From NCBI RefSeq assembly GCF_000336555.1, contig NZ_KB375281.1, forward strand, positions 124,001-188,000: a stretch of DNA of 64,000 nt, given 5' to 3'. The position numbers and the translations under genes are program-made. This document shows positions 1 to 7,676 of the stretch, piece after piece (the first letter of the stretch is position 1; every line of letters starts with the position of its first letter). The stretch is from Afipia clevelandensis ATCC 49720 (GTDB taxonomy: Bacteria; Pseudomonadota; Alphaproteobacteria; Rhizobiales; Xanthobacteraceae). The notes under the pieces were generated by a model that did not search any database, had not been told where the DNA came from, and worked only from the letters and a program-made list of their open reading frames with translations.

Positions 1-807
1 ATGCCAAACTGGCTGTCGATTCCGATCGGCTATAACGGCCGCGCCTCGACCGTGGTGGTCAGCGGCACGCCGATCCGACGTCCGCGCGGACAGCTCAAGC
101 CGCCGACGGCGGAGCATCCCGTGTTCGGGCCGTGCAAGCGGCTCGACTTCGAACTGGAGATGGGCGTCGTCATCGGGCAGGCGTCCGCCATGGGCGAGAT
201 GCTGACCGAGCAGCAGGCCGAGGAGATGATCTTCGGCTTCACGCTGCTGAACGACTGGAGCGCGCGCGACATCCAGGCGTGGGAATACGTGCCGCTCGGG
301 CCGTTTCAGGCCAAAGCATTCGGCACCTCGATCAGCCCGTGGATCGTGACACGCGAGGCGCTGGAGCCGTTCCGTGTGAAGGGACCCGCGCAGGACCCGG
401 CGCCGCTGCCGTACCTGCAACAGAAGCACGCGCAGAATTATGATCTGCAACTCGCCGTCGATCTCAAGACCGGGACGATGAACGAGGCGGCGGGCATCTG
501 CCGCACCAATTTCAAATACATGTACTGGTCATCGGTGCAGCAGCTTGTGCATCATGCCTCCTCGGGTTGCGCGATGAATGTCGGCGATCTGCTCGGCTCG
601 GGTACCATCAGCGGACCCGAGAAAAGCGAGCGCGGCAGCATGCTTGAATTGAGCTGGGGCGGCGCGGAGCCGCTCGATCTCGGCGATGGCGTGCAGCGCT
701 CGTTCCTCGAGGATGGCGACTCGCTCACCATGCGCGGCTGGTGTCAGGGCAACGGCTACCGCGTCGGCTTCGGCGAGGTCGAGGGGACGATCCTGCCGGC
801 GGCGTAA
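1..807 (+). CDS. fahA: fumarylacetoacetase, C-terminal part (5' end outside window)
   Basis: Last step of tyrosine/homogentisate degradation: hydrolyses fumarylacetoacetate to fumarate and acetoacetate in the cytoplasm. The 268 visible residues match the C-terminal two thirds of the roughly 420-residue family. SGTPIRRP is followed by the metal-ligand pair in LDFELEMG, the metal Asp in NDWSARDIQAWE, and GSGTISGP...GSMLELSW, which carries the catalytic-dyad Glu. The ATG at base 1 is internal, because the N-terminal domain is missing and must lie upstream of the window. The family motif GYHGRAS reads GYNGRAS here, so the usual catalytic His position is Asn (see findings). Co-location with hpd (1694) supports the pathway. 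A dispersed repeat follows the stop. Confidence 0.93.
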   Translation: MPNWLSIPIGYNGRASTVVVSGTPIRRPRGQLKPPTAEHPVFGPCKRLDFELEMGVVIGQASAMGEMLTEQQAEEMIFGFTLLNDWSARDIQAWEYVPLGPFQAKAFGTSISPWIVTREALEPFRVKGPAQDPAPLPYLQQKHAQNYDLQLAVDLKTGTMNEAAGICRTNFKYMYWSSVQQLVHHASSGCAMNVGDLLGSGTISGPEKSERGSMLELSWGGAEPLDLGDGVQRSFLEDGDSLTMRGWCQGNGYRVGFGEVEGTILPAA

Positions 808-824
808 AGCAAGCAGCTTCAATC

Positions 825-902
825 CGTCATTGCGAGCGAAGCGAAGCAATCCACTCTTCATAAGATATGGATTGCTTCGTCGCAGCGCTCCTCGCAATGA
901 CA
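825..902. repeat. dispersed inverted repeat, copy 1 (CATTGCGAG family)
   Basis: Begins CGTCATTGCGAGCGAAGCG and ends CTCCTCGCAATGAC. The inner arms GCAATCCA / TGGATTGC make a long hairpin. It lies between the convergent fahA and Lrp-type genes. Related copies are at 2818, 37062, 42604 and 48956, with a degenerate one near 33621. Confidence 0.85.
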
Positions 903-921
903 ACCCGAAGCGGCCTTTCTT

Positions 922-1071
922 CACCTCTCCCATGGGGAGAGGTCGACGCGCCAGCAGCGCGATTACGCGCGCCTACGACGCGCTATGGCGCGGCGGGTGG
1001 GGGGGTACGCTCTCTCGATGGATTCTACGCCCTCACCCCAACCCTCTCCCCACAGGAGAGGGGGCTGATCG
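922..1071. repeat. dispersed repeat with CCTCTCCC / GGGAGAGG arms
   Basis: Two short hairpins (CCTCTCCCcatGGGGAGAGG near 924-943 and CCCTCTCCCCacaGGAGAGGG near 1042-1062) flank a G-rich middle. Similar hairpins recur at 9081-9120 and 12391-12540. The element fills the gap between repeat copy 1 and the end of the Lrp-type gene. No reading frame is supported here. Confidence 0.6.
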
Positions 1072-1093
1072 CGGGTGTGGAGCGTCCTACCTT

Positions 1094-1567
1094 TTACCCC
1101 AGATTCTTCAGCGGCAGCTTCCGCGTCGTCTTGAGCCGGTCGAGCACGATGGACGAGCGCACGTGCGCCACGCTCTCGTGCGGCATCAGCACGTTGTTGA
1201 CGATGTCCGACAGGCTCTTCAGATCGCTCAGAACCACCTTCAGCAGATAATCCGAATCGCCGGTGAGTGAATACGCTTCCTGAATCTCATCAACGCGCCG
1301 CATCAGGTCGCGAAAGCGCTTGGCATTGTTCGGCGAGTGCGTCGCCAGCGTGATCTGGATGAAGGCCAGCACGTTGAAGCCGAGCGCCTCGCTGGCGAGG
1401 TCGGCGTGATAACCGGCGATCACCTTCTCGTCTTCCAGCCGCGTGCGACGGCGCGAGCATTGCGAGGCGGAGAGACCGGCCAGATCGGCGAGCTGCTGAT
1501 TGGTCAGGCGGCCGTCATCCTGAAGCGCGGCAAGAATTTTGAGGTCGAAACCGTCCAGCGATACCAT
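1094..1567 (-). CDS. Lrp/AsnC-family transcriptional regulator
   Basis: DNA-binding regulator of 157 residues. The N-terminal winged helix-turn-helix (DLKILAALQDDGRLTNQQLA ... GLSASQCSRRRTRLE) is followed by the C-terminal effector domain, with the typical GDSDYLLKVV stretch. I chose the ATG at 1567. An upstream GTG at 1591 would put the start inside the palindromic operator and adds residues not typical of the family. The gene is divergent from hpd, so it probably controls tyrosine catabolism and its own expression. The regulated target is inferred from position only. Confidence 0.9.
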   Translation of the reverse strand: MVSLDGFDLKILAALQDDGRLTNQQLADLAGLSASQCSRRRTRLEDEKVIAGYHADLASEALGFNVLAFIQITLATHSPNNAKRFRDLMRRVDEIQEAYSLTGDSDYLLKVVLSDLKSLSDIVNNVLMPHESVAHVRSSIVLDRLKTTRKLPLKNLG

Positions 1568-1581
1568 GCGCAAAAACCCAT

Positions 1582-1606
1582 AATTATGCACAATCTGTGC
1601 ATGATT
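1582..1606. promoter_or_regulatory. palindromic operator between lrp-type regulator and hpd
   Basis: Arms AATTATGCACA (1582-1592) and TGTGCATGATT (1596-1606) match at 10 of 11 positions around a 3-base spacer. The size and symmetry fit an Lrp/AsnC dimer site. It sits 15 bases upstream of the regulator's ATG and about 90 bases upstream of hpd, so one site could control both directions. No binding data are available; the assignment is inferred. Confidence 0.6.
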
Positions 1607-1693
1607 ATAGCAAAGTCCGGCTCATTTTACACGCCCATTGCATGAAAAGCGGCGCACGATGCACTCCTGAGACAAGAATCAAGGGAGATCGCC

Positions 1694-2818
1694 ATGGGTC
1701 CGTTTCCGCACGATGCGCCGGCCGCCGTTATTTCCGAGCACAACCCGATGGGCACCGACGGCTTCGAGTTTGTCGAATACGCCCATCCCGAGCCCGAAAA
1801 GCTGCATGCGCTGTTCCGCCTGATGGGCTTCACGGCGGTCGCCCGCCACAAGACCAAGGCGATCACGGTCTATCGTCAGGGCGACGTGAACTATCTGGTC
1901 AACGAAGAGCCCGGCACCCACGGTCATGATTTCGTCGCGGCGCATGGCCCCTGCGCGCCGTCGATGGCGTTCCGCGTGGTTGACGCGAAGCGCGCCTATG
2001 AGCGCGCGCTTTCGCTCGGCGCGGAGCCTGCGGACGTGACATCCGCGCAGAAGACGCTGGATGTTCCCGCGATCAAGGGCATCGGCGGCAGCCTGCTGTA
2101 TTTCGTGGATCGGTACGGCAAGAAGGGCTCGGCCTACGACGCCGAGTTCGACTGGCTCGGGCTGAAGGACATCCATCCCGAGGGCGCGGGGCTGTTTTAT
2201 ATCGACCACCTGACCCACAACGTGCATCGCGGCCGCATGGATGTGTGGACCGGCTTCTATGAGAAGCTGTTCAACTTTCGCCAGATTCGCTTTTTCGACA
2301 TCGAGGGCCGGGCGTCCGGCCTGTTCTCCCGCGCGCTGACCAGCCCGGACGGCAAGATCCGGATTCCGATCAACGAGGACGCGGGCGATTCCGGCCAGAT
2401 CGAGGAATATCTGACTACGTATCGCGGCGAGGGCATCCAGCACATCGCCTGCGGTGTGAAGGACATCTATCACACCATCGAGAAGCTGCGCGCGGACGGC
2501 CTGCCGTTCATGCCGCCGCCGCCAGATACCTATTTCGAGAAGATCGACACGCGCCTGCCCAGGCATGGCGAGGATGTCGCGCGCTTGCAGAGAAACGGTA
2601 TCCTGATCGACGGCGAGGGCGTGGTCGATGGCGGCCACACCAAGGTGCTGCTGCAAATCTTCTCCGCCAATGCGATCGGCCCGATCTTCTTCGAGTTCAT
2701 CCAGCGCAAGGGCGATGACGGCTTCGGCGAAGGCAACTTCAAGGCGCTGTTCGAGTCCATTGAAGAAGACCAGATCAGGCGCGGCGTGCTATCGGTGGAC
2801 GGCAAGACCGCGGCCTAG
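1694..2818 (+). CDS. hpd: 4-hydroxyphenylpyruvate dioxygenase
   Basis: Fe(II)-dependent oxygenase of 374 residues that converts 4-hydroxyphenylpyruvate to homogentisate, the committed step of tyrosine degradation. It has two vicinal-oxygen-chelate domains. The iron ligands are visible as His in YIDHLTHNV (about residue 179), His in GIQHIACGV (about 257) and Glu in IFFEFIQRKGDDGFGEGNF (about 336). A Shine-Dalgarno AAGGGAG precedes the ATG. It shares a pathway with fahA, while homogentisate dioxygenase and maleylacetoacetate isomerase are not in the window. The stop codon overlaps the first base of repeat copy 2. Confidence 0.97.
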   Translation: MGPFPHDAPAAVISEHNPMGTDGFEFVEYAHPEPEKLHALFRLMGFTAVARHKTKAITVYRQGDVNYLVNEEPGTHGHDFVAAHGPCAPSMAFRVVDAKRAYERALSLGAEPADVTSAQKTLDVPAIKGIGGSLLYFVDRYGKKGSAYDAEFDWLGLKDIHPEGAGLFYIDHLTHNVHRGRMDVWTGFYEKLFNFRQIRFFDIEGRASGLFSRALTSPDGKIRIPINEDAGDSGQIEEYLTTYRGEGIQHIACGVKDIYHTIEKLRADGLPFMPPPPDTYFEKIDTRLPRHGEDVARLQRNGILIDGEGVVDGGHTKVLLQIFSANAIGPIFFEFIQRKGDDGFGEGNFKALFESIEEDQIRRGVLSVDGKTAA

Positions 2819-2917
2819 TCATTGCGAGGAGCCATTGGCGCGTTTACGCGCCATGGCGACGAAGCAATCCAGCTTTTTGTTTCAAGAGTGGATTGCTTCG
2901 CTTCGCTCGCAATGACG
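2818..2917. repeat. dispersed inverted repeat, copy 2 (CATTGCGAG family)
   Basis: Starts GTCATTGCGAGGAGC, ends CTTCGCTCGCAATGACG, with inner arms AAGCAATCCA / TGGATTGCTT. The left half also carries a small palindrome, GGCGCGTTTACGCGCC. It occupies the whole gap between the convergent hpd and DMT-transporter genes, so it could act as a bidirectional 3'-end structure. Confidence 0.85.
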
Positions 2918-2927
2918 AAAAGGCCGT

Positions 2928-3773
2928 CTACGACCGTCGCAGGTTCAACAGGTTGCCCGTCAAAATCAGCGCCGCGCCGGCGATGGTCGCTGCATCCAGC
3001 CGTTCCGAATAGACCAGCCAGCCCACGGCGGCTGAGAGCGGAACACGAAGGAAGTCCATTGGCACCACCACGGTCGCGTCGGCATAACGCATCGCCTGCG
3101 TGAAGCAGTAGTGCGAGTAGGTGCCGCAAAAGGCGATCACCACGATCCACGGCCAGACATGGGTCGATGGCCAGTGCCAGTAATAGATCGCCGGGATCAG
3201 GCCGATCAGTGACTGGATCACCAGCATCCAGAAAATGATGACCACCACGCTGTCGGTGCGGGTCAGCGATTTCACCATGACAATGGCGACGCCGAATCCG
3301 AGGGCGGCCAGTACCATGACCGGTTGTCCCGGGCTGACCGGCGCCGCGCCCGGCTGCACGATGACGATCACGCCGACGATGCCGAGCACGATGGCGAGAA
3401 TTTTCCAGACATTCAGCTTCTCGCCGAGAAAGCTTACCGCGAGCAGCGCGGTCCAGACCGGCATGGTGAATTCGATCGAGACCACCTGCGCGAGCGGGAT
3501 CATCGTTAGCGCCAGAAACCAGCCATATTGCGCGGCATAGTGAACGACGTTGCGCCCGATATGCTGTAGCGGGCGCGCGGTCTTCATTCCGGCAAAGCCG
3601 CCATTGCGATGGATCAGCGGATAAAGCAGGAGCAGGCCGATCACCGAGCGCATTTCCATCACCTGGAAAACGCTGAGTTCGCGCGTGGCTTCGCGCCCGG
3701 CCACCAGCATGATCAGCATCAGCGTGAGCCAGCCGGCCATCCAGCTCGCGGCCTTGGTATTTGATGGCGGCAT
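2928..3773 (-). CDS. DMT-superfamily (EamA-type) transporter
   Basis: Inner-membrane protein of 281 residues with about ten hydrophobic segments in two EamA repeats, the normal size for drug/metabolite exporters. The first repeat runs to about residue 130 (ILAIVLGIVGVIVIVQPG); the second ends with the conserved VVVPMDFLRVPLSAAVGWL...LILTGNLL segment. The substrate cannot be told from the sequence. I chose the ATG at 3773; a TTG at 3818 would add 15 non-hydrophobic residues, and neither has a clear ribosome-binding site. It is monocistronic and convergent with hpd across repeat copy 2. Confidence 0.85.
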   Translation of the reverse strand: MPPSNTKAASWMAGWLTLMLIMLVAGREATRELSVFQVMEMRSVIGLLLLYPLIHRNGGFAGMKTARPLQHIGRNVVHYAAQYGWFLALTMIPLAQVVSIEFTMPVWTALLAVSFLGEKLNVWKILAIVLGIVGVIVIVQPGAAPVSPGQPVMVLAALGFGVAIVMVKSLTRTDSVVVIIFWMLVIQSLIGLIPAIYYWHWPSTHVWPWIVVIAFCGTYSHYCFTQAMRYADATVVVPMDFLRVPLSAAVGWLVYSERLDAATIAGAALILTGNLLNLRRS

Positions 3774-3966
3774 GGCGACGAGGGTCTGTGTCACGAGCGA
3801 ACCTGTGTTGCAGCGCAAATCGACATAAGGTCTTTGCGGGACGCCTGCTTACGCAATCTCATTTTTGCGTGCAATATCGCCAAAGTCTCGGCAGGCCCGG
3901 CAAGTTTGCATCTTGCATCGCTTGGCGAACCTGCAACGATCCAGGGTGCGGGACGCAGATTCCGCC

Positions 3967-5133
3967 ATGTCAAAAACAAACAATCCGAGAGGACGCGCCT
4001 TGCTTGATCTGATGTCCCTTCCGTTCGACGTTGAAACCATGCTCGCGGGCCTGCGCCCGTGGATAGAGTGTGAGAGTCCGACCTGGGACGCCGCGGCCGT
4101 CAACCGCATGCTTGAACTCGCCGCGCGAGACATGGCGCTCAGTGGCGCGTCGATTGAATATATCGCTGGACGGCAGGGCTTTGGCGGCTGCATCCGGGCG
4201 CGGTTTCCGCATCCCAGACAGGGCCAGCCGGGAATCCTGATCGCGGGACACATGGACACTGTGCATCCGGTCGGCACGCTGCAGAAGCTGCCTTGGCGGC
4301 GCGAGGGCAGCAGGTGCTACGGCCCCGGCATTCTCGACATGAAGGGCGGCAACTACGCCGCGCTGGAAGCGATCCGGCAACTCGCGAAAGCCGCGGTCGC
4401 GACGCCGCTGCCAGTGACCGTCCTGTTCACGCCGGATGAAGAAGTGGGAACGCCGTCGACGCGCGACATCATCGAGGCGGAGGCGGCGCGCAACAAATAT
4501 GTGCTGGTGCCGGAGCCTGCCTTCAGGAACGCGGGCGTCACCACCGGCCGCTACGCGATTGCACGCTTCAATCTCGAAGCCACCGGCAAGCCAAGCCACG
4601 CCGGCGCCACGCTCGCGTCGGGCCGCTCCGCGATCCGCGAAATGGCGCGGCAGATCATCGCCATTGACGGGATGACCGGGGACGACTGCACCTTCAGTGT
4701 CGGCGTCGTTCACGGCGGGCAGTGGGTCAATTGCGTGTCATCCAGTTGCCGGGGCGAGGCTCTCAGCATGGCCAAGCGTCAGGCCGATCTCGATCGCGGC
4801 GTCGAGCGGATGCTGGCGCTGAACGGCATCACCAACGATGTCACCTTCACGGTGACGCGCGGCGTGACGCGCCCGGTCTGGGAGCCGAATGCGGGCACGC
4901 TTGCGCTGTATGAACAGGCGCGGGCGGTGGGGGTGAAAATCGGCCTCGACCTGATCCATGGCAGTTCGGGCGGCGGATCGGACGGCAATTTCACCGGCGC
5001 GATGGGTATTCCGACGCTCGACAGCCTCGGCGTCCGCGGCGCGGACTACCACACGCTAAACGAGCATATCGAGGTCGACAGTCTTGCCGAACGCGGACGT
5101 TTGATGGCCGGTCTCTTGGCCAGCCTGCAATGA
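3967..5133 (+). CDS. M20-family metallopeptidase, glutamate carboxypeptidase-like
   Basis: Zinc peptidase of the M20A/carboxypeptidase G2 type, 388 residues from this start. Visible motifs are GHMDTVHP (first metal His and Asp), GPGILDMKGG (bridging Asp), FTPDEEVGTPSTR (catalytic Glu and metal Glu), a dimerisation lid domain with GKPSHAG, and GSSGGGSDGNF near the C terminus. It probably trims C-terminal glutamate or acyl-glutamates. The start is uncertain: ATG 3967 is used, but a TTG at 4000 has a better Shine-Dalgarno (GAGAGGA, 6 bases away), and ATG 4012 is also possible. No signal peptide is seen. It is followed 49 bases later by a second M20 enzyme. Confidence 0.87.
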   Translation: MSKTNNPRGRALLDLMSLPFDVETMLAGLRPWIECESPTWDAAAVNRMLELAARDMALSGASIEYIAGRQGFGGCIRARFPHPRQGQPGILIAGHMDTVHPVGTLQKLPWRREGSRCYGPGILDMKGGNYAALEAIRQLAKAAVATPLPVTVLFTPDEEVGTPSTRDIIEAEAARNKYVLVPEPAFRNAGVTTGRYAIARFNLEATGKPSHAGATLASGRSAIREMARQIIAIDGMTGDDCTFSVGVVHGGQWVNCVSSSCRGEALSMAKRQADLDRGVERMLALNGITNDVTFTVTRGVTRPVWEPNAGTLALYEQARAVGVKIGLDLIHGSSGGGSDGNFTGAMGIPTLDSLGVRGADYHTLNEHIEVDSLAERGRLMAGLLASLQ

Positions 5134-5182
5134 TTTGCCAAGATGACTGCGCACTGTTCCTCCTGTTCACGGATACTGCCGC

Positions 5183-6349
5183 ATGCCCAACATTGACCTG
5201 ATCGACAGCTTCGCCGAAGAACTCACCGCCATCCGCCGCGATCTGCATGCGCATCCGGAAATCGGATTCGAGGAGCACAGAACATCCGGCATCGTTGCCG
5301 AGAAACTCGCAGGCTGGGGCATCGAGGTGCATCGCGGCCTTGGCGGCACCGGCGTGGTCGGTCTTCTCAAAGGCAAGGGCAACAGCACAAAGCGGATCGG
5401 CCTGCGCGCGGACATGGATGCGCTGCCGATGGAGGAGAAGACCAACCTGAGCTGGCGCTCGACCATCCCCGGCCGTTTCCATGGCTGCGGCCATGACGGC
5501 CACACCACCATCCTGCTCGGCACGGCGCGCTATCTCGCGCAAACGCGCAACTTCGACGGCACCGTGGCGTTCATCTTTCAGCCCGCCGAAGAAGGTCTTG
5601 GCGGCGCGCGCGCCATGATCAAGGACGGCTTGTTCGAGAAGTTTCCGCTGGACGAAGTCTACGGACTGCACAACGCGCCGCAGCTCAATCCGCAGCAGGT
5701 TGCGGTGGCTCCCGGACCGACCATGGCCAGCGCGGATTTCTTCGACATCACCATCACCGGCTATGGCAGCCACGGCGCGATGCCGGAAATGTCGCGCGAT
5801 CCGGTGGTGATCGCCATGACGCTGGGGCAGGCGCTGCAGACCATCGTCAGCCGCAACGTCGATCCGCTGAAATCCGCGGTGCTGTCGATCACGCAGATTC
5901 ATGCAGGCTCCGCTTACAATGTCATTCCCGGCGAAGCGACACTGGCCGGAACTGTGCGGACGTTTTCCGAGAAGGTGCGCGAGCAGATTCGCGACCGCAT
6001 CCGCACCATCGCAGCCGGCATGGCGGCGGCGTTCCAGGTCGAGATCAAGGTCGATATCCGCGACATCTTTTCGGTGCTGGTCAATCACGAGGAGCCGTCG
6101 CATTTCGTCGCGGACGTCGCGCGCGAAGTTGTCGGCGGCGAAAACGTGCTGACGCGGCCGACGCCGAAAATGGGCAGCGAGGATTTCGCGGACATGCTGC
6201 TGGCGGTGCCGGGCGCTTACTTTTGGCTCGGCCATGAAGGCGACGTGCCGCTGCATAATCCCGGTTTCGTGCTCGACGACAAGATTTTGCCGGTGGGCGC
6301 CAGCCTGTTCTCGCGCATCATCGAGAAGCGGATGCCGCTCGCGGCGTAA
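5183..6349 (+). CDS. M20-family amidohydrolase (hippurate hydrolase / N-acyl-amino-acid hydrolase type)
   Basis: Cytoplasmic M20D metal-dependent amidohydrolase of 388 residues, probably releasing amino acids from N-acyl conjugates. It shows RRDLHAHPEIGFEE, LRADMDALPM, the metal-binding FHGCGHDGHTT, QPAEEGLGGA, the lid-domain GYGSHGAMPE, GTVRTF, and the C-terminal MGSEDFADML with the last metal ligand. It is probably co-transcribed with the M20A gene upstream (49-base gap), giving a small peptide/acyl-amino-acid salvage unit. The exact substrate is not determined. Confidence 0.92.
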   Translation: MPNIDLIDSFAEELTAIRRDLHAHPEIGFEEHRTSGIVAEKLAGWGIEVHRGLGGTGVVGLLKGKGNSTKRIGLRADMDALPMEEKTNLSWRSTIPGRFHGCGHDGHTTILLGTARYLAQTRNFDGTVAFIFQPAEEGLGGARAMIKDGLFEKFPLDEVYGLHNAPQLNPQQVAVAPGPTMASADFFDITITGYGSHGAMPEMSRDPVVIAMTLGQALQTIVSRNVDPLKSAVLSITQIHAGSAYNVIPGEATLAGTVRTFSEKVREQIRDRIRTIAAGMAAAFQVEIKVDIRDIFSVLVNHEEPSHFVADVAREVVGGENVLTRPTPKMGSEDFADMLLAVPGAYFWLGHEGDVPLHNPGFVLDDKILPVGASLFSRIIEKRMPLAA

Positions 6350-6445
6350 GCGGTCTGCGCGGTGTGCGATCGTTGGCCGGGGTCGCTTCGCGCCTCGGGG
6401 TGACGAAGGAAGGAACGTCTTGTCCCATCCACATTGGAGCGCATC

Positions 6446-6739
6446 ATGCAGGTCTGCAATGTCGTCAGGTTCAAGGTCAAGGCCGGCAAGGAAGCCGACT
6501 TTCTCGACGCACACCGGAACGGAAAGGCCAAATGGCCCGGCCTTGTGCGTGGCTTTATTATCCAGACCGGCGAGCGGACATTCTGCCTGATCGGCGAATG
6601 GCCGAGTCAGGACGCGCTGGTTGCTGCACGCCCTGCGATGATCAAGACGCTCGACAGCTTCAGGGACTTTCTTGAGGATCAGGGCGAAGGACGCGGCATC
6701 ACGGATGCCGTTTCGGGCGCGGTGGTGCTCGATTTCTGA
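6446..6739 (+). CDS. small ABM-like (dimeric alpha+beta barrel) protein
   Basis: Protein of 97 residues starting MQVCNVVRFKVKAGKE, with the beta-alpha-beta pattern of antibiotic-biosynthesis-monooxygenase/DUF1330-like ferredoxin-fold dimers. The ATG at 6446 is preceded by TTGGAG at a good distance; an upstream TTG at 6434 is less likely. It lies 97 bases downstream of the M20D gene on the same strand. The catalytic role is unknown, and the residues that define haem-degrading IsdG enzymes are not evident. Confidence 0.7.
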   Translation: MQVCNVVRFKVKAGKEADFLDAHRNGKAKWPGLVRGFIIQTGERTFCLIGEWPSQDALVAARPAMIKTLDSFRDFLEDQGEGRGITDAVSGAVVLDF

Positions 6740-6763
6740 ACTCCAGACGTCTGCGCGTGGGTA

Positions 6764-7618
6764 CTAATCACTGGACGGTTGCGCGAACAACTGCCGCACC
6801 ATGGTGGTGAGCCGTCCTGATGGCGAGGCCAGTTCATCCATCATGGTGAAGTGGTTTGCGCCGGGGATTTCTTCGTAAGTGACCGGCAATCCGTAAGCAG
6901 CGCGGTGCCCGGCATAATCGGCGGATTGCTTGCGCAGCAGAGGCAGTTCGCCGCTGCCCGCCACCACCACGAGCGGCTTGTTCACGCCGCCGGGATTGCG
7001 CATCGGCGAGTTGCGCTGGATCGTTCCGTCATCGAGGTTGAGCTTCGCATTCAGGTAGCTGTGGCGGATCGGTTCGAGATCGTAGATTCCGCTGATCAGC
7101 AGTCCGGCCTTGATATGCGGGTGGCCCAGCGACATCGACGACAGATGACCGCCCGCAGACCAGCCCGACACGATCATATTGTTGGGGTCGCCGCCGAGTG
7201 CGGGGAGTTCGGTGACGAGATATTCGATACCGGCGCGAACCTCGCTGACGATCTGGTCCAGCGTAACGGCTGGCGCGAGTGTATAGCCGATGAGTGCGAC
7301 ATTGATGCCGTGCGCCAGCGGTCCTGCGGCACAGAAGGTGAAGTTCTCCTTGGCGCGGGTCTGCCAGTAGCCGCCATGGATGAACACCAGCGTCGGCCCG
7401 CCGTCCTTCACTTTCAGAAAGTCGATCCGGTTGCGCTCGCGCGGACCGTAACGAAGATCGAGCGATTGCGGATATTGCGCACGCATGCCGGCGGAGAGAC
7501 GCTCCCATTCGGCGACGATGGAAGCCGTCTCCGGCACATGCAGCGTATTGTTGAAGCCGAGATCGAGCTGTTCCTGCGTCAGCTTGCGCCAGTCCGGTGC
7601 ATCGGCGGGTGCGCTCAT
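6764..7618 (-). CDS. alpha/beta hydrolase, arylformamidase/esterase-like
   Basis: Serine hydrolase of 284 residues. HGGYWQ is the oxyanion-hole motif typical of kynurenine formamidases and HSL-type esterases, GWSAGG carries the nucleophile Ser, and ANHFTMMDE carries the catalytic His near the C terminus. The ATG at 7618 follows CGGAGA with 6-base spacing. It sits directly downstream of an MFS transporter (gap 58 bases) and is probably transcribed with it, suggesting that the carrier imports an ester or amide substrate. Kynurenine formamidase activity is possible, but no other kyn genes are present. Confidence 0.82.
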   Translation of the reverse strand: MSAPADAPDWRKLTQEQLDLGFNNTLHVPETASIVAEWERLSAGMRAQYPQSLDLRYGPRERNRIDFLKVKDGGPTLVFIHGGYWQTRAKENFTFCAAGPLAHGINVALIGYTLAPAVTLDQIVSEVRAGIEYLVTELPALGGDPNNMIVSGWSAGGHLSSMSLGHPHIKAGLLISGIYDLEPIRHSYLNAKLNLDDGTIQRNSPMRNPGGVNKPLVVVAGSGELPLLRKQSADYAGHRAAYGLPVTYEEIPGANHFTMMDELASPSGRLTTMVRQLFAQPSSD

Positions 7619-7676
7619 GAGTTGTCTCCGGTTGACTGCAGCGATGATCGCAATTGGGCGAGGTCCACGCAACCGG

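Noticed and set aside
1-3. ATG at the first base as the fumarylacetoacetase start
   Set aside because: The N-terminal domain of the family would be absent and the visible part begins in the middle of a conserved segment, so it is an internal Met at the window edge.
825-1071. Possible CRISPR or transposon
   Set aside because: The repeats are single inverted elements scattered over the window, not regularly spaced direct repeats, and no transposase or cas gene is present.
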